From assembly GCF_018603435.1 (NCBI RefSeq), contig NZ_CP075682.1, positions 3,286,001 to 3,350,000 on the forward strand: 64,000 bases of DNA. Reading direction: 5' to 3'. Numbering within the stretch: the first letter of the stretch is position 1; each line of letters starts with the position of its first letter. The translations under genes were made by a program, and so were the position numbers. The DNA comes from Chryseobacterium sp. ZHDP1. GTDB taxonomy: Bacteria; Bacteroidota; Bacteroidia; Flavobacteriales; Weeksellaceae. Positions 33,499-41,973 of the stretch are shown here, one piece after another. Under the pieces are notes generated by a model that was not told the DNA's origin, did no database searches, and saw nothing but the letters and a program-made list of their open reading frames with translations.

Positions 33499-34385
33499 TA
33501 CTCGGCAGGCTGATAATTAATGTATTCTATTCCGCTCCAGTCTTCAATTTTAAACCGCCCTGATTTGGGGATTCTGCTGATCTCAACGGGTTGGAATAAT
33601 CCATACCCGGTTCCCGGTTCGATCCATTGGCTCGAAACCTCTAATTTTTGCAGGTCTCTTACGCCGTTCACTTCCTGAATAACATTTTCCAAGGCTTCGA
33701 CAGAAAGCTCACCGTTAAATGGCAGGTTTTTTAAAAAATTCTCAATGGCAATTTTAACGGGATACTCCGCCGTCAGAATGCTCATGCCGTCCGGATGCAG
33801 GAGTAAGGGATCGAAACAGATCCTGTATTTTAATAAAAGAATATCCGGCAGGAAATTCACCACCACAATATTGTCTCCGGTCGCCTGTATTCTTTCGATA
33901 TACGATTTAAAAGCAAGGGCTTTTTCATCTGAAATCACATCGTCCATATTTTCACCGGCAATTTTCATGGATATTTTTTTTACCCCGTTTCCGCTGATAT
34001 TGGCAGTAACCGAAGCATACTTTATAATTTTTGAATCTTCGATCTCCTGCTGTGTTGCGGTAATGATATTTCCGTTTCCGTCTTCATAGGTTGGGAGAAA
34101 CTCCCCGGTGTAGGAAAGCGGATCCAGTTCAAACCCATACTGAAACCGGAGTGCCTGCTCGCGGTACCATTTTTCATTGGGAACTTTCTGGGCAGCGATT
34201 TTATCGTCAATTTCTTTCATGTGCAATCTGAGGGCTTCCTGAAAATTAAAAATCATAAAAGCCACCGTTTCCAGCATATTGCGCCAGACTGCTGTTTTAG
34301 AATTGGAGGTCAGCCCCTGTAAAAAAGGGTTTGCCTCTTTTAGCGAAAGGATAAGTCCGATGAGTTCCTGAAGTGTACTGTTCAT
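33498..34385 (-). CDS. Baseplate assembly protein J-like (Mu gp47)
   Basis: A 295-residue protein with a helical N-terminus (NSKTAVWRNMLETVAFMIFNFQ), the middle YASVTANISGNGVKKISMKI, and a C-terminal half PVKIAIENFLKNLPFNGELSVEALENVIQEVNGVRDL, typical of baseplate J/gp47 proteins (a small domain ending with a VNGV loop). It would form the wedge contacting the hub. It lies in canonical order after the gp25-like gene. Confidence 0.78.
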   Translation of the reverse strand: MNSTLQELIGLILSLKEANPFLQGLTSNSKTAVWRNMLETVAFMIFNFQEALRLHMKEIDDKIAAQKVPNEKWYREQALRFQYGFELDPLSYTGEFLPTYEDGNGNIITATQQEIEDSKIIKYASVTANISGNGVKKISMKIAGENMDDVISDEKALAFKSYIERIQATGDNIVVVNFLPDILLLKYRICFDPLLLHPDGMSILTAEYPVKIAIENFLKNLPFNGELSVEALENVIQEVNGVRDLQKLEVSSQWIEPGTGYGLFQPVEISRIPKSGRFKIEDWSGIEYINYQPAE

Positions 34386-34386
34386 A

Positions 34387-34686
34387 TTAGCTTACTTTAA
34401 AACCGTTTGCAATCTGCATATAGCCAATCCCTTTTAATGTTGGTATTTCGCTGTCCTGTTCGGCTGACCAGCCCGTTGCAGGCTGTATGTTCTTGGCATC
34501 GTAATAATTCAGGACGTCCGTATTTTTAAATACATCTTCAGGAATTTCAAGGGGTAATCCTGCAGATAATACGTCCGAAACCGACAAGCCATTAGCCACG
34601 GCGATGGCAAAGCAGTTTTCTACGGTTCCTGTGTATTGAATTGCAATGTCCAGAATAGTCTGATGAGTTAAAACAATTGTTTTCAT
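34387..34686 (-). CDS. LysM-like tail protein
   Basis: From the ATG that overlaps the upstream stop, the 99-residue protein begins MKTIVLTHQTILDIAIQYTGTVENCFAIAVANGLSVSDVL, the T-LxDIA-x-G...A-x-NG pattern of LysM-type tail proteins (P2 gpX-like), then LPLEIPED. An upstream extension of 15 codons was rejected because it is the previous gene in another frame. It probably helps assemble the baseplate hub. Confidence 0.75.
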   Translation of the reverse strand: MKTIVLTHQTILDIAIQYTGTVENCFAIAVANGLSVSDVLSAGLPLEIPEDVFKNTDVLNYYDAKNIQPATGWSAEQDSEIPTLKGIGYMQIANGFKVS

Positions 34687-34874
34687 TATGTTACTTTTCC
34701 CTGCGTTAAAGAACTTCCGGCACCTCCGCAAATTCCGGTCACAGTTCCGCTTTTTACATATTCCTCGATGGCATCCGCCAGTTCCTGAGCCGCGGTTTCT
34801 ACATTACCGGTCGTTGATGGCTTATGTAACATCGTAATAAGCCTTTGGATGAGCTGGGCTTTATTAAGGGGCAT
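34686..34874 (-). CDS. Small phage baseplate-region protein
   Basis: A 62-residue protein (MPLNKAQLIQRLITMLHK..., then AAQELADAIEEYVKSG and a glycine-rich tail) overlapping the gp25-like gene by 11 bases at its start and the LysM-like gene by one base at its stop. The pattern of two helices and a flexible tail recurs in short proteins of contractile-phage baseplate operons. No function can be assigned. Confidence 0.65.
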   Translation of the reverse strand: MPLNKAQLIQRLITMLHKPSTTGNVETAAQELADAIEEYVKSGTVTGICGGAGSSLTQGKVT

Positions 34875-35160
34875 CTCTTTGGGCGTTTATGGTGAAATTT
34901 TCAGCATCTTCAATTTGAAAATCAATGCGGGTAAAGCCGTCATATTTTAGCTGTTCGTTGACCTCACGGGTAATCCCCTGGCGGGTATTTCTTGCCTTGA
35001 GCATTCGGGGCAGTTCTGCGCCCAGAAGCGGGGTATTTTTAAATTCCCCTTTAAAGGCAATGAGTAGGCTTTCAATTTCCTGTTGTCCGGATTCTCCAAT
35101 ATGAAAATCACCGTTTACAATGGAAATATCGTTGTCTTCATTCAGTAGGATATCATTCAT
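34864..35160 (-). CDS. gp25/gpW-like baseplate wedge protein (Mu gp46)
   Basis: A 98-residue protein with the gp25-like lysozyme-fold hallmarks: a short acidic start (LNEDNDISIVNGDF), a Glu-rich helix (GQQEIESLLIAFKGEFKNTPLLGAELP) with the conserved PLLG loop, and REVNEQLKYDGF. It is part of the wedge core in contractile tails. Gene order (spike, gp25, small protein, LysM, gpJ) is canonical. Confidence 0.82.
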   Translation of the reverse strand: MNDILLNEDNDISIVNGDFHIGESGQQEIESLLIAFKGEFKNTPLLGAELPRMLKARNTRQGITREVNEQLKYDGFTRIDFQIEDAENFTINAQRDAP

Positions 35161-35166
35161 AATTTT

Positions 35167-35664
35167 TTAGGTTAAAATTTTGTTTAATGCCTGTTTATTG
35201 GTGTTGACAATTTCATTTTTAATCTGCATGATTGCCGGAACGTCAGGGGTTACCCCGATAGAAACCACCACTTTTGCCAGCTCATCACAGAGTTTTCCGA
35301 ACCCGTCCTGAAACCCGTTAAGAACTTCCTTTAAATTTTCACCGTCCCGGTTGAACTGAAAACCGGAACCATCGAAAGTGAATTCTGCTTTTTCGTTCCT
35401 GAAGTAAATCTTTTCAACTTCACTTACGGCTAAAATGGTGGCACTTCCATCACCTGTTAACCCTACAACAACAATGCTTTCTTCTTTAGGATAAACCGTT
35501 AATTGATTTTCCTTATTTTCAACAATAGAGTTTATAGAACAATTCCATATTTCTTGACCGGAATTTTCTAAAATAATATGACAAATATTTTCTTTTACAT
35601 CTATTACTTTTGCATTTGCCACCTCTACCGGAAACCTGTTAAGTAATTGTTTTAAACTCTCCAT
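35167..35664 (-). CDS. Baseplate spike/OB-fold protein (Mu gp45-like)
   Basis: A 165-residue protein between the hub protein and the gp25-like protein, where the gpV/gp45 spike is expected. It begins with an OB-type beta region (VIDVKENICHIILENSGQ, YPKEESIVVVGLTGDGSA), then EKIYFRNEKAEFTFDGSGF, and a helical end. The start overlaps the hub gene by 26 bases. The spike would cap the tail tube and puncture the outer membrane. Recognition rests on order and fold pattern. Confidence 0.7.
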   Translation of the reverse strand: MESLKQLLNRFPVEVANAKVIDVKENICHIILENSGQEIWNCSINSIVENKENQLTVYPKEESIVVVGLTGDGSATILAVSEVEKIYFRNEKAEFTFDGSGFQFNRDGENLKEVLNGFQDGFGKLCDELAKVVVSIGVTPDVPAIMQIKNEIVNTNKQALNKILT

Positions 35665-36637
35665 CCCTGTACGTTTTTCCTATTTCAATTATTCTTCTGT
35701 AACCGCCGGTTGCGCTCATTGTGATCTCCACTTCATCCACGAAATTTTTGGTATTCCTTTCTTCATATTTTTTATCCCGTACCTGTACCACCTGTCCGTG
35801 TTCCACCCGTGACCAGCCAAAAGAGGTTATAGTGCCTTTGTAACCTCCTCTTGTCTTTTTGTTTTTCAATCGGGATTCTGCATTTTTTTTCAAAGTTTCC
35901 TTATCTAATCCCGCACTGAAATCCCAATGCTCAACATCACCACCTTCTTCTCCAAGTTCAATTCTTTCATAAGTTCCATTACTTTGCTTACTTTTCGCAT
36001 AAATTTTCACTTTAGCTTCATCCGGGAAAATATATTGCAGGTTGTGATCAATAATATTCTCGCCGTATTCAAACACCGGCTGAGCCTTTGAAACCTTTTC
36101 GTCCGAATAGATTTTACCGCACACCAGTCGTCCGTCCCTGAAAAAGGTGTAAATGCCCGCTTTTTCCTGAAGCTCATTAAAAACCTTGACGGCGGTGGTC
36201 TGTTTCATCGAAAAATCTCCGTAGACTTCATCAATACAATCCAGTTCATACCCTGGAGCGACCGCCTGAATAATCTGCTGTACCGTGGCGTTTTCAATGG
36301 ACACGCTTGTTTCTTTTCGTTTGAGCTGCCACATTTCATCCTCGCAAATCAGTTCATAGGGAATATTAATCCTTGGTGACCGTGCCACATAGCCGGTAAA
36401 CTCTGTAAACAGCTGCCGGTTGTACCCCAGTCTGATTTCTACCTTATCACCGACTTTTATGAAATTGCCGAGGTGTTCCACCGGTTTTAAAATGCCGTTA
36501 CCGTCATAATAATAGATGGCTTTCGGAAGTTTAATGGTTGCCGTATCGGTAAAGGTTCGCCAGCTTTTTTTAATAGTAACTTCCGTGGCTGCCGTGAACT
36601 TTAATGTTCCGATTAGTATTTCAATACAGGGTACCAT
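35639..36637 (-). CDS. Baseplate hub protein (gpD / Mu gp44-like)
   Basis: A 332-residue protein with late-control-D character: an initial beta-domain (TEVTIKKSWRTFTDTATIKLP), VGDKVEIRLGYNRQLFTEFTGYV, the middle FNELQEKAGIYTFFRDGRLVCGK, and a C-terminal region RGGYKGTITSFGWSRVEHGQVVQV. The family forms the trimeric hub holding the spike. Its start overlaps the preceding stop as TAATG. Confidence 0.85.
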   Translation of the reverse strand: MVPCIEILIGTLKFTAATEVTIKKSWRTFTDTATIKLPKAIYYYDGNGILKPVEHLGNFIKVGDKVEIRLGYNRQLFTEFTGYVARSPRINIPYELICEDEMWQLKRKETSVSIENATVQQIIQAVAPGYELDCIDEVYGDFSMKQTTAVKVFNELQEKAGIYTFFRDGRLVCGKIYSDEKVSKAQPVFEYGENIIDHNLQYIFPDEAKVKIYAKSKQSNGTYERIELGEEGGDVEHWDFSAGLDKETLKKNAESRLKNKKTRGGYKGTITSFGWSRVEHGQVVQVRDKKYEERNTKNFVDEVEITMSATGGYRRIIEIGKTYRDGEFKTIT

Positions 36638-37233
36638 TACGGGGAGATGATAAAAGGGGTTTTACTTTTTGCCTCCAATTCAAAAGCCTGAATATGCGAG
36701 TAGCCAATCGACGGCGTTAAGGTCAGCCTGTGAATGCTCATATAATGTATACCGAGCATCGTTAACAGAGTTCCTTCGCATTCAAGTAATGACGTTTTAA
36801 GCTCACAAACCCGTTGTAATTCCTTGACCTGCTGTTCCGGGTAATCGGTGCTTTCATAATTGATCAAAAGCCCTCTAATGGTCAATTGCCAGTCATCCAG
36901 TGCGATGAGTTCCTCTACATTTCCGTCACGCCCGAAAATATCGGTTTCGACAATCTTTTTAGGTCTTATGGGTTCAATGGTCGTTTCCAGTGGAAAAGAA
37001 TACCCGCCGAAGCGTTCACCGGTTCCTTCAATATAAGAAGGCTTCAGGTCTATAAAATCCCAGACCGGTGTTCCCATAACGGAAACTTTAGCAAGATCAT
37101 TATTAGTTGGCAGCACCTGTATATCATCAAAACCGTTAAAAAGTGCATCTGCGACGGTCTGAGTGGCAAAACCAAGCGTAAACGGAAAGTGCTGTTTGAT
37201 CAGTTCTTTAACATTAATATTATAACTCGACAT
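36637..37233 (-). CDS. Tail protein of the DUF6046 type
   Basis: A 198-residue protein starting MSSYNINVKELIKQHFP. This ATG is preferred over one 12 codons upstream because AAGGAG lies five bases before it and it overlaps the end of the frameshifted chaperone frame, as coupled genes do. It contains SYIEGTGERFGGYSFPLETTIEP and WQLTIRGLLINYES and resembles DUF6046 proteins found between chaperone and hub genes in Bacteroidota phages; it may connect tube and baseplate. Confidence 0.7.
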   Translation of the reverse strand: MSSYNINVKELIKQHFPFTLGFATQTVADALFNGFDDIQVLPTNNDLAKVSVMGTPVWDFIDLKPSYIEGTGERFGGYSFPLETTIEPIRPKKIVETDIFGRDGNVEELIALDDWQLTIRGLLINYESTDYPEQQVKELQRVCELKTSLLECEGTLLTMLGIHYMSIHRLTLTPSIGYSHIQAFELEAKSKTPFIISP

Positions 37234-37447
37234 TTTCTCCTTCTTTTGCGTTGGCTCTTTTGTTCTCAAAAAACAGTACCCATTTCAGCTGTTCCCATTT
37301 ATTCCAGAAGGTCTGGTCGTCCAGTTCCTCCGGAAAAGGAATTTTAAAATGATAGCTTATCAGGGCACTTACTTTTCGGATGAAGTCAAATCCGGCTTCC
37401 TTATTGATCGGAAGCCCTAAACTTCCCCCAGTTCCGCTTCTAAAAAC
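37220..37447 (-). CDS. Second tail-chaperone frame, reached by -1 frameshift
   Basis: Between two stop codons in the -1 phase relative to the chaperone gene lies a frame of about 75 codons (SGTGGSLGLPINKEAGFDF..., FWNKWEQLKWVLFF, ending AKEGENVEL). It has no ATG or GTG anywhere, yet it is free of stops, fills an otherwise empty gap, and overlaps the end of the chaperone frame at a G5 run. Tail assembly chaperones of long-tailed phages are typically made as a short form and a frameshifted long form; this segment would add about 69 residues to make a roughly 210-residue form. Confidence 0.7.
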   Translation of the reverse strand, partial: VFRSGTGGSLGLPINKEAGFDFIRKVSALISYHFKIPFPEELDDQTFWNKWEQLKWVLFFENKRANAKEGENVEL

Positions 37448-37854
37448 TTAATGATTCCCGAAGCCTGTATTGCCGCCGTATCGGCAATGTCGCCGCTCAT
37501 TTTCAGTCTTTCATCACCGCCAAGCCAGCAGTTATCCCGGATAAATTCCCCGCATTCTAAAATTTTATTTTGCGAATACATGGAAAGGGCGGTGGCTTTG
37601 ATTTCCCTTCCGGGTGGTTTCAGATAACCGACAATGGGATTTCCGTCTTTATCTTTCACCGTCAGCTTGTGGAGTTTATCGGTTTTAAATTTTTTCTTCC
37701 ACTCTGCGATCTGTTCCGCGGTGATATGACCTTCCTGTGTTTCGTTTTTCATTTTTTTAAGTCTTATTTTTTCAGTTAATTGATTGTTGGTGTCTTTTGA
37801 TGTAAAGGGGATGCCCATTTCCCGGCATTTGTCCCTTAATTCCTGCCGGTTCAT
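37417..37854 (-). CDS. Tail assembly chaperone, short form
   Basis: A 145-residue protein following tube and sheath genes, where the tail chaperone sits. The first 35 residues (RQELRDKCREMGIPFTSKDT) form a SAP/HeH-like helical motif; the rest has IAEWKKKFKTDKLHKLTVKD and GGDERLKMSGDIADTAAIQASG. It ends EAELGEV. A -1 slip at CTG GGG GAA would bypass this stop. Unusually, the tape measure gene it should serve is 10 kb away on the other strand. Confidence 0.75.
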   Translation of the reverse strand: MNRQELRDKCREMGIPFTSKDTNNQLTEKIRLKKMKNETQEGHITAEQIAEWKKKFKTDKLHKLTVKDKDGNPIVGYLKPPGREIKATALSMYSQNKILECGEFIRDNCWLGGDERLKMSGDIADTAAIQASGIIKFLEAELGEV

Positions 37855-38288
37855 CAGGCTGCAAAGTCTATATCGTGAATGTATAGCGGGCTTTCCACGA
37901 CCAACGCATCATTGCTTCCCGCTTCCGCCGACCTTCCGTTCTCTTTGAACTTACAGCCGTACAGGACATGACAGACCTGTAACCCGGTATCATCCACATA
38001 GGAAACCGTGATCGGGAAAGGCGGAATGTCCTGCAGGGTTTTTCCTTTGGGCAGTTTTGCCTGAATCGCGTCTACCGTTTCACTCAAAAGCCCGATGCTT
38101 CCTTCGCAGATTTCGTCGCCCTGTGTATATCCTACCGATTTGGTGGTTCCCACGACCTTTACCGGATCAATGGCATCGGTTCTTTTGTATTCTATTTTGG
38201 TAACGCCCATGAAGGTCGCCCCTAAAGCGGTAATACGGACATTTCCGTAATTCCTGTATTTTCCGTTGATTCTTGTCTGAGTCACCAT
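37854..38288 (-). CDS. Tail tube protein
   Basis: A 144-residue all-beta protein located directly after the sheath gene (2-bp gap), the tube position in Mu-like phages. Features: RNYGNVRITALGATFMGVTKI, VGTTKSVGYTQGDEICEGSIG and a C-terminal NDALVVESPLYIHDIDFAA. Its size fits contractile-tail tubes, which are about 120-170 residues. The identification is by position, size and beta pattern. Confidence 0.78.
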   Translation of the reverse strand: MVTQTRINGKYRNYGNVRITALGATFMGVTKIEYKRTDAIDPVKVVGTTKSVGYTQGDEICEGSIGLLSETVDAIQAKLPKGKTLQDIPPFPITVSYVDDTGLQVCHVLYGCKFKENGRSAEAGSNDALVVESPLYIHDIDFAA

Positions 38289-38290
38289 TT

Positions 38291-39547
38291 TTATTGAGTA
38301 TTTAAAGGGTTTCTGAAACCTACTTTCAGGGTAATCCTTCTTCCGATAGCCACCGGAATAAAAGTCAGCAGCACGATAAATTCACTTGTTGCGAGTACAT
38401 TTTGCTCCGGGTTGATGTAGGCATCCACACCGCCGCTGATATCTCCGGCTGCCACCATCGGATCAAGTGAAACCTTGGTAATGGTTTCTAAGTCCTTCAC
38501 CGTTTCAGGAGCCATAAACCCGGTGTTTTCATCGACGTATATACGTCCCTTCACTTTCGGGGTTAATGCTGCCTTGGCGAGCTTGATCGCCTTTTTGATC
38601 GTCCTGTTGTTTTCCCCATAAGCAAAATCAGAGGTAATTTTAGCGCAGGTATGCGTATCGTTGATATAGATTCCCGCGGTGGAAGAAATCCCGCCCAGGT
38701 TAACGATGGGCGCAAAATAGATATAGCCTTTTTCGTCCAGGGTATCCAGATCCGTATCGGAATACTCACTCAGTTTGTTACCGGAACTGAGTCCCGGAAT
38801 GATAAAGGTTTTCTCATCCACATGGGTTAAGTTAAAATCATTGATCTGTTCCCCCGCGTTCTGTGAAACATCCGCCTTAGAAACCATGGCAGCGTAATCC
38901 TCCACCGCGGCATAGCCTTTATAGAGGTCGTCCCGGCTGGAAACCTGATAATCGGCACCGATCACCACGGAAATGTCCGGGCATTCGCTTAAGAGCGTTC
39001 TCAGATTAAGAGCTGCCGCCGATGTTCCTGAAAAACTTCTGCCTTCAATGTAGATTTCACAGTAGCGGTCTTTTGCCCATTCGGCATCCGCCAGAGCCTG
39101 CGCCTTAAAAATGGCATCGATACTGTCCTTATCAAGTCCCGTTTCGATAACCGGCGAATGATTCTTATCCGGGTTTAAGGAAACACAAGCCTGAACGATT
39201 TCTCCGGCTTTATCACGGAGTAATCTGGCTAAATATTGATTGTCTTTATCCACCATCTGCGTCAGGGTTACGCCCTGAGCCACGGGCATAAAATAAACCG
39301 TTATGGATGGGTTGTGAACAAAGAACCTCCGTAACCTTTCATATACGAGTACCTTATTGGTCTGGTCATATTCCTCACTAAGCCCCAATGATTCGACCTC
39401 CTGAATATTTTTCAGGGTGTAGATATTTCCCAGTACCATTTCGGAAGTGGCAACGGCATTCATCACGCTGCCGGTTATCATGTCGGCGGAGGGATTCCTT
39501 CTCCCAAGCCCGCCGTTAAGCTTTTGTACGATCAGTCTGGGACGCAT
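38291..39547 (-). CDS. Tail sheath protein (DUF2586-like)
   Basis: A 418-residue protein with sheath character: an N-terminal region GGLGRRNPSADMITGSVMN, a long alpha/beta middle (CEIYIEGRSFSGTSAAALNL, CPDISVVIGADY), and a C-terminal third with TPKVKGRIYVDENTGFMAPETVKDL and the closing FIPVAIGRRITLKVGF. This is the DUF2586 layout common in Bacteroidota contractile tails. Its presence shows the phage is a myovirus-type Mu relative. The start overlaps the end of the upstream coiled-coil gene by 32 bases. Confidence 0.85.
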   Translation of the reverse strand: MRPRLIVQKLNGGLGRRNPSADMITGSVMNAVATSEMVLGNIYTLKNIQEVESLGLSEEYDQTNKVLVYERLRRFFVHNPSITVYFMPVAQGVTLTQMVDKDNQYLARLLRDKAGEIVQACVSLNPDKNHSPVIETGLDKDSIDAIFKAQALADAEWAKDRYCEIYIEGRSFSGTSAAALNLRTLLSECPDISVVIGADYQVSSRDDLYKGYAAVEDYAAMVSKADVSQNAGEQINDFNLTHVDEKTFIIPGLSSGNKLSEYSDTDLDTLDEKGYIYFAPIVNLGGISSTAGIYINDTHTCAKITSDFAYGENNRTIKKAIKLAKAALTPKVKGRIYVDENTGFMAPETVKDLETITKVSLDPMVAAGDISGGVDAYINPEQNVLATSEFIVLLTFIPVAIGRRITLKVGFRNPLNTQ

Positions 39548-40061
39548 CTTTCCTGTTTTTTGGGATTGTTGTTTTATTCAAAGTTTCTATCTGTTTATTG
39601 GCGGCTTCCAGTTGTTGTTTCAGATTTTCGTTTTCCGCCGCAGCATTTGAAAGTTCCTCCAGCCTGGCACCCATTTCGGTCAGCAGGCGGTCTTTTTCAG
39701 CATATTTTTCCCGAAGGGAGATAACAGCCGTAACGGTTTCGTCCGTGTCAGCATTTGCCGGTTCGTAGTCCCGGTCAAGATCACAAACCGCCGCTACATC
39801 TTCGATAATTCCTTCTAAGACTTTTCGTGCCAGTTCAGAATTGTGTAAAGCCGCCTGCAGATCCGAATCGTCCTCGTCCTCAAACCCTTCACAAAAAAAG
39901 ACTTCCGGCTCACTTTCAAACCCTCTTAAACCGTGATAATCCTTAGCCGCCTTTTCTTCAAAAAAACACTGTCCGTTTTCTGAAATAAAAATTTTATCAG
40001 CCTCCGGGTATTTTTCAAAAAGCGCATTGGCTTTTTCCTGAAATTTCTTTTTATCAGACAT
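39516..40061 (-). CDS. Phage acidic coiled-coil protein
   Basis: Starting at the ATG giving MSDKKKFQEKANALFEKYPEADK, the protein has 181 residues; an upstream extension of 14 codons is the spanin gene in another frame. A short N-terminal motif (DKIFISENGQCFFEEKAAKDY) is followed by an acidic patch (EGFEDEDDSD) and a coiled coil (about 120-165). It lies between spanin and sheath genes; a tail or head completion protein is possible. Similar N-termini with FIxxNGQ(C/F)F occur in Bacteroidota phage proteins of unknown function. Confidence 0.7.
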   Translation of the reverse strand: MSDKKKFQEKANALFEKYPEADKIFISENGQCFFEEKAAKDYHGLRGFESEPEVFFCEGFEDEDDSDLQAALHNSELARKVLEGIIEDVAAVCDLDRDYEPANADTDETVTAVISLREKYAEKDRLLTEMGARLEELSNAAAENENLKQQLEAANKQIETLNKTTIPKNRKDASQTDRTKA

Positions 40062-40566
40062 GAAGTGAATTTTTAATGGTAATAATGATAACAGACCCGA
40101 CAAGGAGAAGAAAAATCCCGCCTGCCAGCATCAATATTTTATGATACCATGCAAAGGGCTTTTTGATCTCAACCGGTTGGATACGTTCTTTCAGCCGTGA
40201 TTCGTAATAAGCCGTAAGCTGTGCTTTGAGCTGTTCTGCTTCTTTACGGCATTCAACGGTCAGCTTTCCGCTTTCGTCCAGGATAACGTCAGGCTTCTGT
40301 AACGCCTTACTGTGGTCGTGGTTGTTCGCTCTTTTTTCTCTGTTCTCAGGCTTCGGCTCCCTTAGAACCGGCTTGCCGTTAATGCATTCGATCCACGCAT
40401 GGTAATACGTAGAATCTGCCTGAATCTCCAGCACCGTATCCCGGATGACCTGTTTTACAACCAAAGTGTCGGAGACTGTTTCCGGCGGCAGTGGTTTCCT
40501 GCTTCCACAGGAAACCAACAGCGCCAGACAAAATAAAATAGATATAGCGTTAAAAAAAGATTTCAT
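40054..40566 (-). CDS. Probable unimolecular spanin (u-spanin)
   Basis: A 170-residue protein with a lipobox LALLVSCGS (acylated Cys20), a periplasmic stretch of about 120 residues including a helical part (about 105-130), and one C-terminal membrane helix (about 143-165, ILMLAGGIFLLLVGSVIIITI) with a short tail. A lipid anchor at the N-terminus and a membrane helix at the C-terminus in one polypeptide is the layout of u-spanins such as T1 gp11, which fuse inner and outer membranes at lysis. It starts one base after the CHAP endolysin gene. The topology is seen directly; the function is inferred. Confidence 0.72.
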   Translation of the reverse strand: MKSFFNAISILFCLALLVSCGSRKPLPPETVSDTLVVKQVIRDTVLEIQADSTYYHAWIECINGKPVLREPKPENREKRANNHDHSKALQKPDVILDESGKLTVECRKEAEQLKAQLTAYYESRLKERIQPVEIKKPFAWYHKILMLAGGIFLLLVGSVIIITIKNSLHV

Positions 40567-40567
40567 T

Positions 40568-41020
40568 TTAGTAGTTTAAATAACCTTTAATCGTCTTTCG
40601 CAGGCGTTTTTTCCTGCATACTTTAATCCCCTCACGGCTACCGGCGTCATTGGTATTTCCTATGGTATAAATAAATTCTTTGTCGAAATTTTCAACGAGA
40701 CCGGTATGCCCTTGCCCTTTGCCAAAATCCATAATAAACACGGATCCGATGGCGGGATTAGAGGATTTTATTTTTTGAGCGGCTTGATTCCAGGCGGCTA
40801 AGACACCGCCTGTTTTGATTGCCGTATTATTAACATTCAGTATTTGGGAAGCCTGGCGGAAACACCAATACACAAAAGCCATGCACCACGGGGCGGCAAA
40901 TCCGATCCCCACACTGGAGAGGTAGCTTTTAACCGGTTCTCCCCAGTTGGATCCGGGCGGGTTTTCCTGTTTCCCGATCTGTGTAGCCGCAACTTCCAGG
41001 GCTTTAATAGATAATTTCAT
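40568..41020 (-). CDS. CHAP/NlpC-type endolysin
   Basis: A 150-residue cysteine peptidase: catalytic Cys46 in APWCMAFVYWCFR and His105 in GQGHTGLVENF, with IGSVFIMDFG in between, the classic C...GH order of CHAP-type peptidoglycan amidases/endopeptidases. The N-terminal AATQIGKQENPPGSNWG is typical of phage lysins of this type (sequence before the catalytic Cys). It has no signal peptide, so a holin is needed for release. It is followed directly by the spanin. Confidence 0.85.
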   Translation of the reverse strand: MKLSIKALEVAATQIGKQENPPGSNWGEPVKSYLSSVGIGFAAPWCMAFVYWCFRQASQILNVNNTAIKTGGVLAAWNQAAQKIKSSNPAIGSVFIMDFGKGQGHTGLVENFDKEFIYTIGNTNDAGSREGIKVCRKKRLRKTIKGYLNY

Positions 41021-41031
41021 GGTGAGTGTTT

Positions 41032-41970
41032 TTAACCGTTATCAGAAATGATGGCTCCAAAACCATACTCCTGCTTTTTATCACAAAGCCCGTATCCCTG
41101 CAGTCTGAATTCAGACTCCGGATCTGCATTGGTGGTATCCTGATATTCCGGTTTGTAAAGGATTTTGAGCTTCTCCAAATGCCAAACCGTATTGGGTGAA
41201 TAGAAAAATGTTGAGGCATATTGGTCGCCATCTTCTTTAATGGATCCCCTTGCCTTCAGTTCCCCTGTCGGCGAATACAGGGGAGCCGCGTTATTTTCCC
41301 ACATCCTTATTTTATAGAACCTTTTGAACTCCCCGGTGTCTTTGTCAAATTCCAGATTATCCCTGTGGTTAGCAGTTCCCGCTTTATCAATTTTAAGGTC
41401 TGAGCGGTGTTCCGGGTTCAGGATCATATTCCAGAAATTAGGCGACTCAGAGGTATCGTCATCAATAAGGTTCAATATTTCAATTTCATTGTAAAAATTG
41501 ATAAGATCCTGAAACGTCAGCCTTTTTCTTCCGTTGAATACGGCTCCTGTGGTTCTTAATACCGGCATGGCTCCTGAAACATGATGAACCGGTGCCAGTT
41601 TGTTTAAAACATAATCACGCACTCCGATACGGAACCCCTGTGAATGCTTAACGCGGACTTCCGATCTCTTGTCAAATGCCAATGCCCTGATCTCGGCATC
41701 GTTGACCTTTGTCGGGTCGGTATCCAGTTTGTCCCAGGGAATAATGCTGTTTTTACCGCTCATGGACTTTGCCGTAAACGGAGCTGTATTGTTGACATAA
41801 AAACCCACATTATTGATGAGTTTATTCTGGCGAAGCCCGTCCGCTGTTTTCGCGCCTTCCGGTGCCGGCTCCAGTGCCGCCAGAAATTTATCGTTATAGT
41901 TTCTGAACTCTTTCAGTAATTGTGGGGCTACAAATTTGTTCAGGTATAACCCGTCTATTAATTCTGCCAT
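41032..41970 (-). CDS. Major capsid protein (probable)
   Basis: A 312-residue protein immediately after the protease-scaffold gene (3-bp gap), the position of Mu gpT. The sequence (FYVNNTAPFTAKSMSGKNSIIPWDKL, RALAFDKRSEVRVKHSQGFRIGVRDY, LQGYGLCDKKQEYGFGAIIS) has the mixed alpha/beta content and length expected of an HK97-fold capsid subunit. No family signature could be checked; position is the main evidence. Confidence 0.7.
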   Translation of the reverse strand: MAELIDGLYLNKFVAPQLLKEFRNYNDKFLAALEPAPEGAKTADGLRQNKLINNVGFYVNNTAPFTAKSMSGKNSIIPWDKLDTDPTKVNDAEIRALAFDKRSEVRVKHSQGFRIGVRDYVLNKLAPVHHVSGAMPVLRTTGAVFNGRKRLTFQDLINFYNEIEILNLIDDDTSESPNFWNMILNPEHRSDLKIDKAGTANHRDNLEFDKDTGEFKRFYKIRMWENNAAPLYSPTGELKARGSIKEDGDQYASTFFYSPNTVWHLEKLKILYKPEYQDTTNADPESEFRLQGYGLCDKKQEYGFGAIISDNG

Positions 41971-41973
41971 TTT

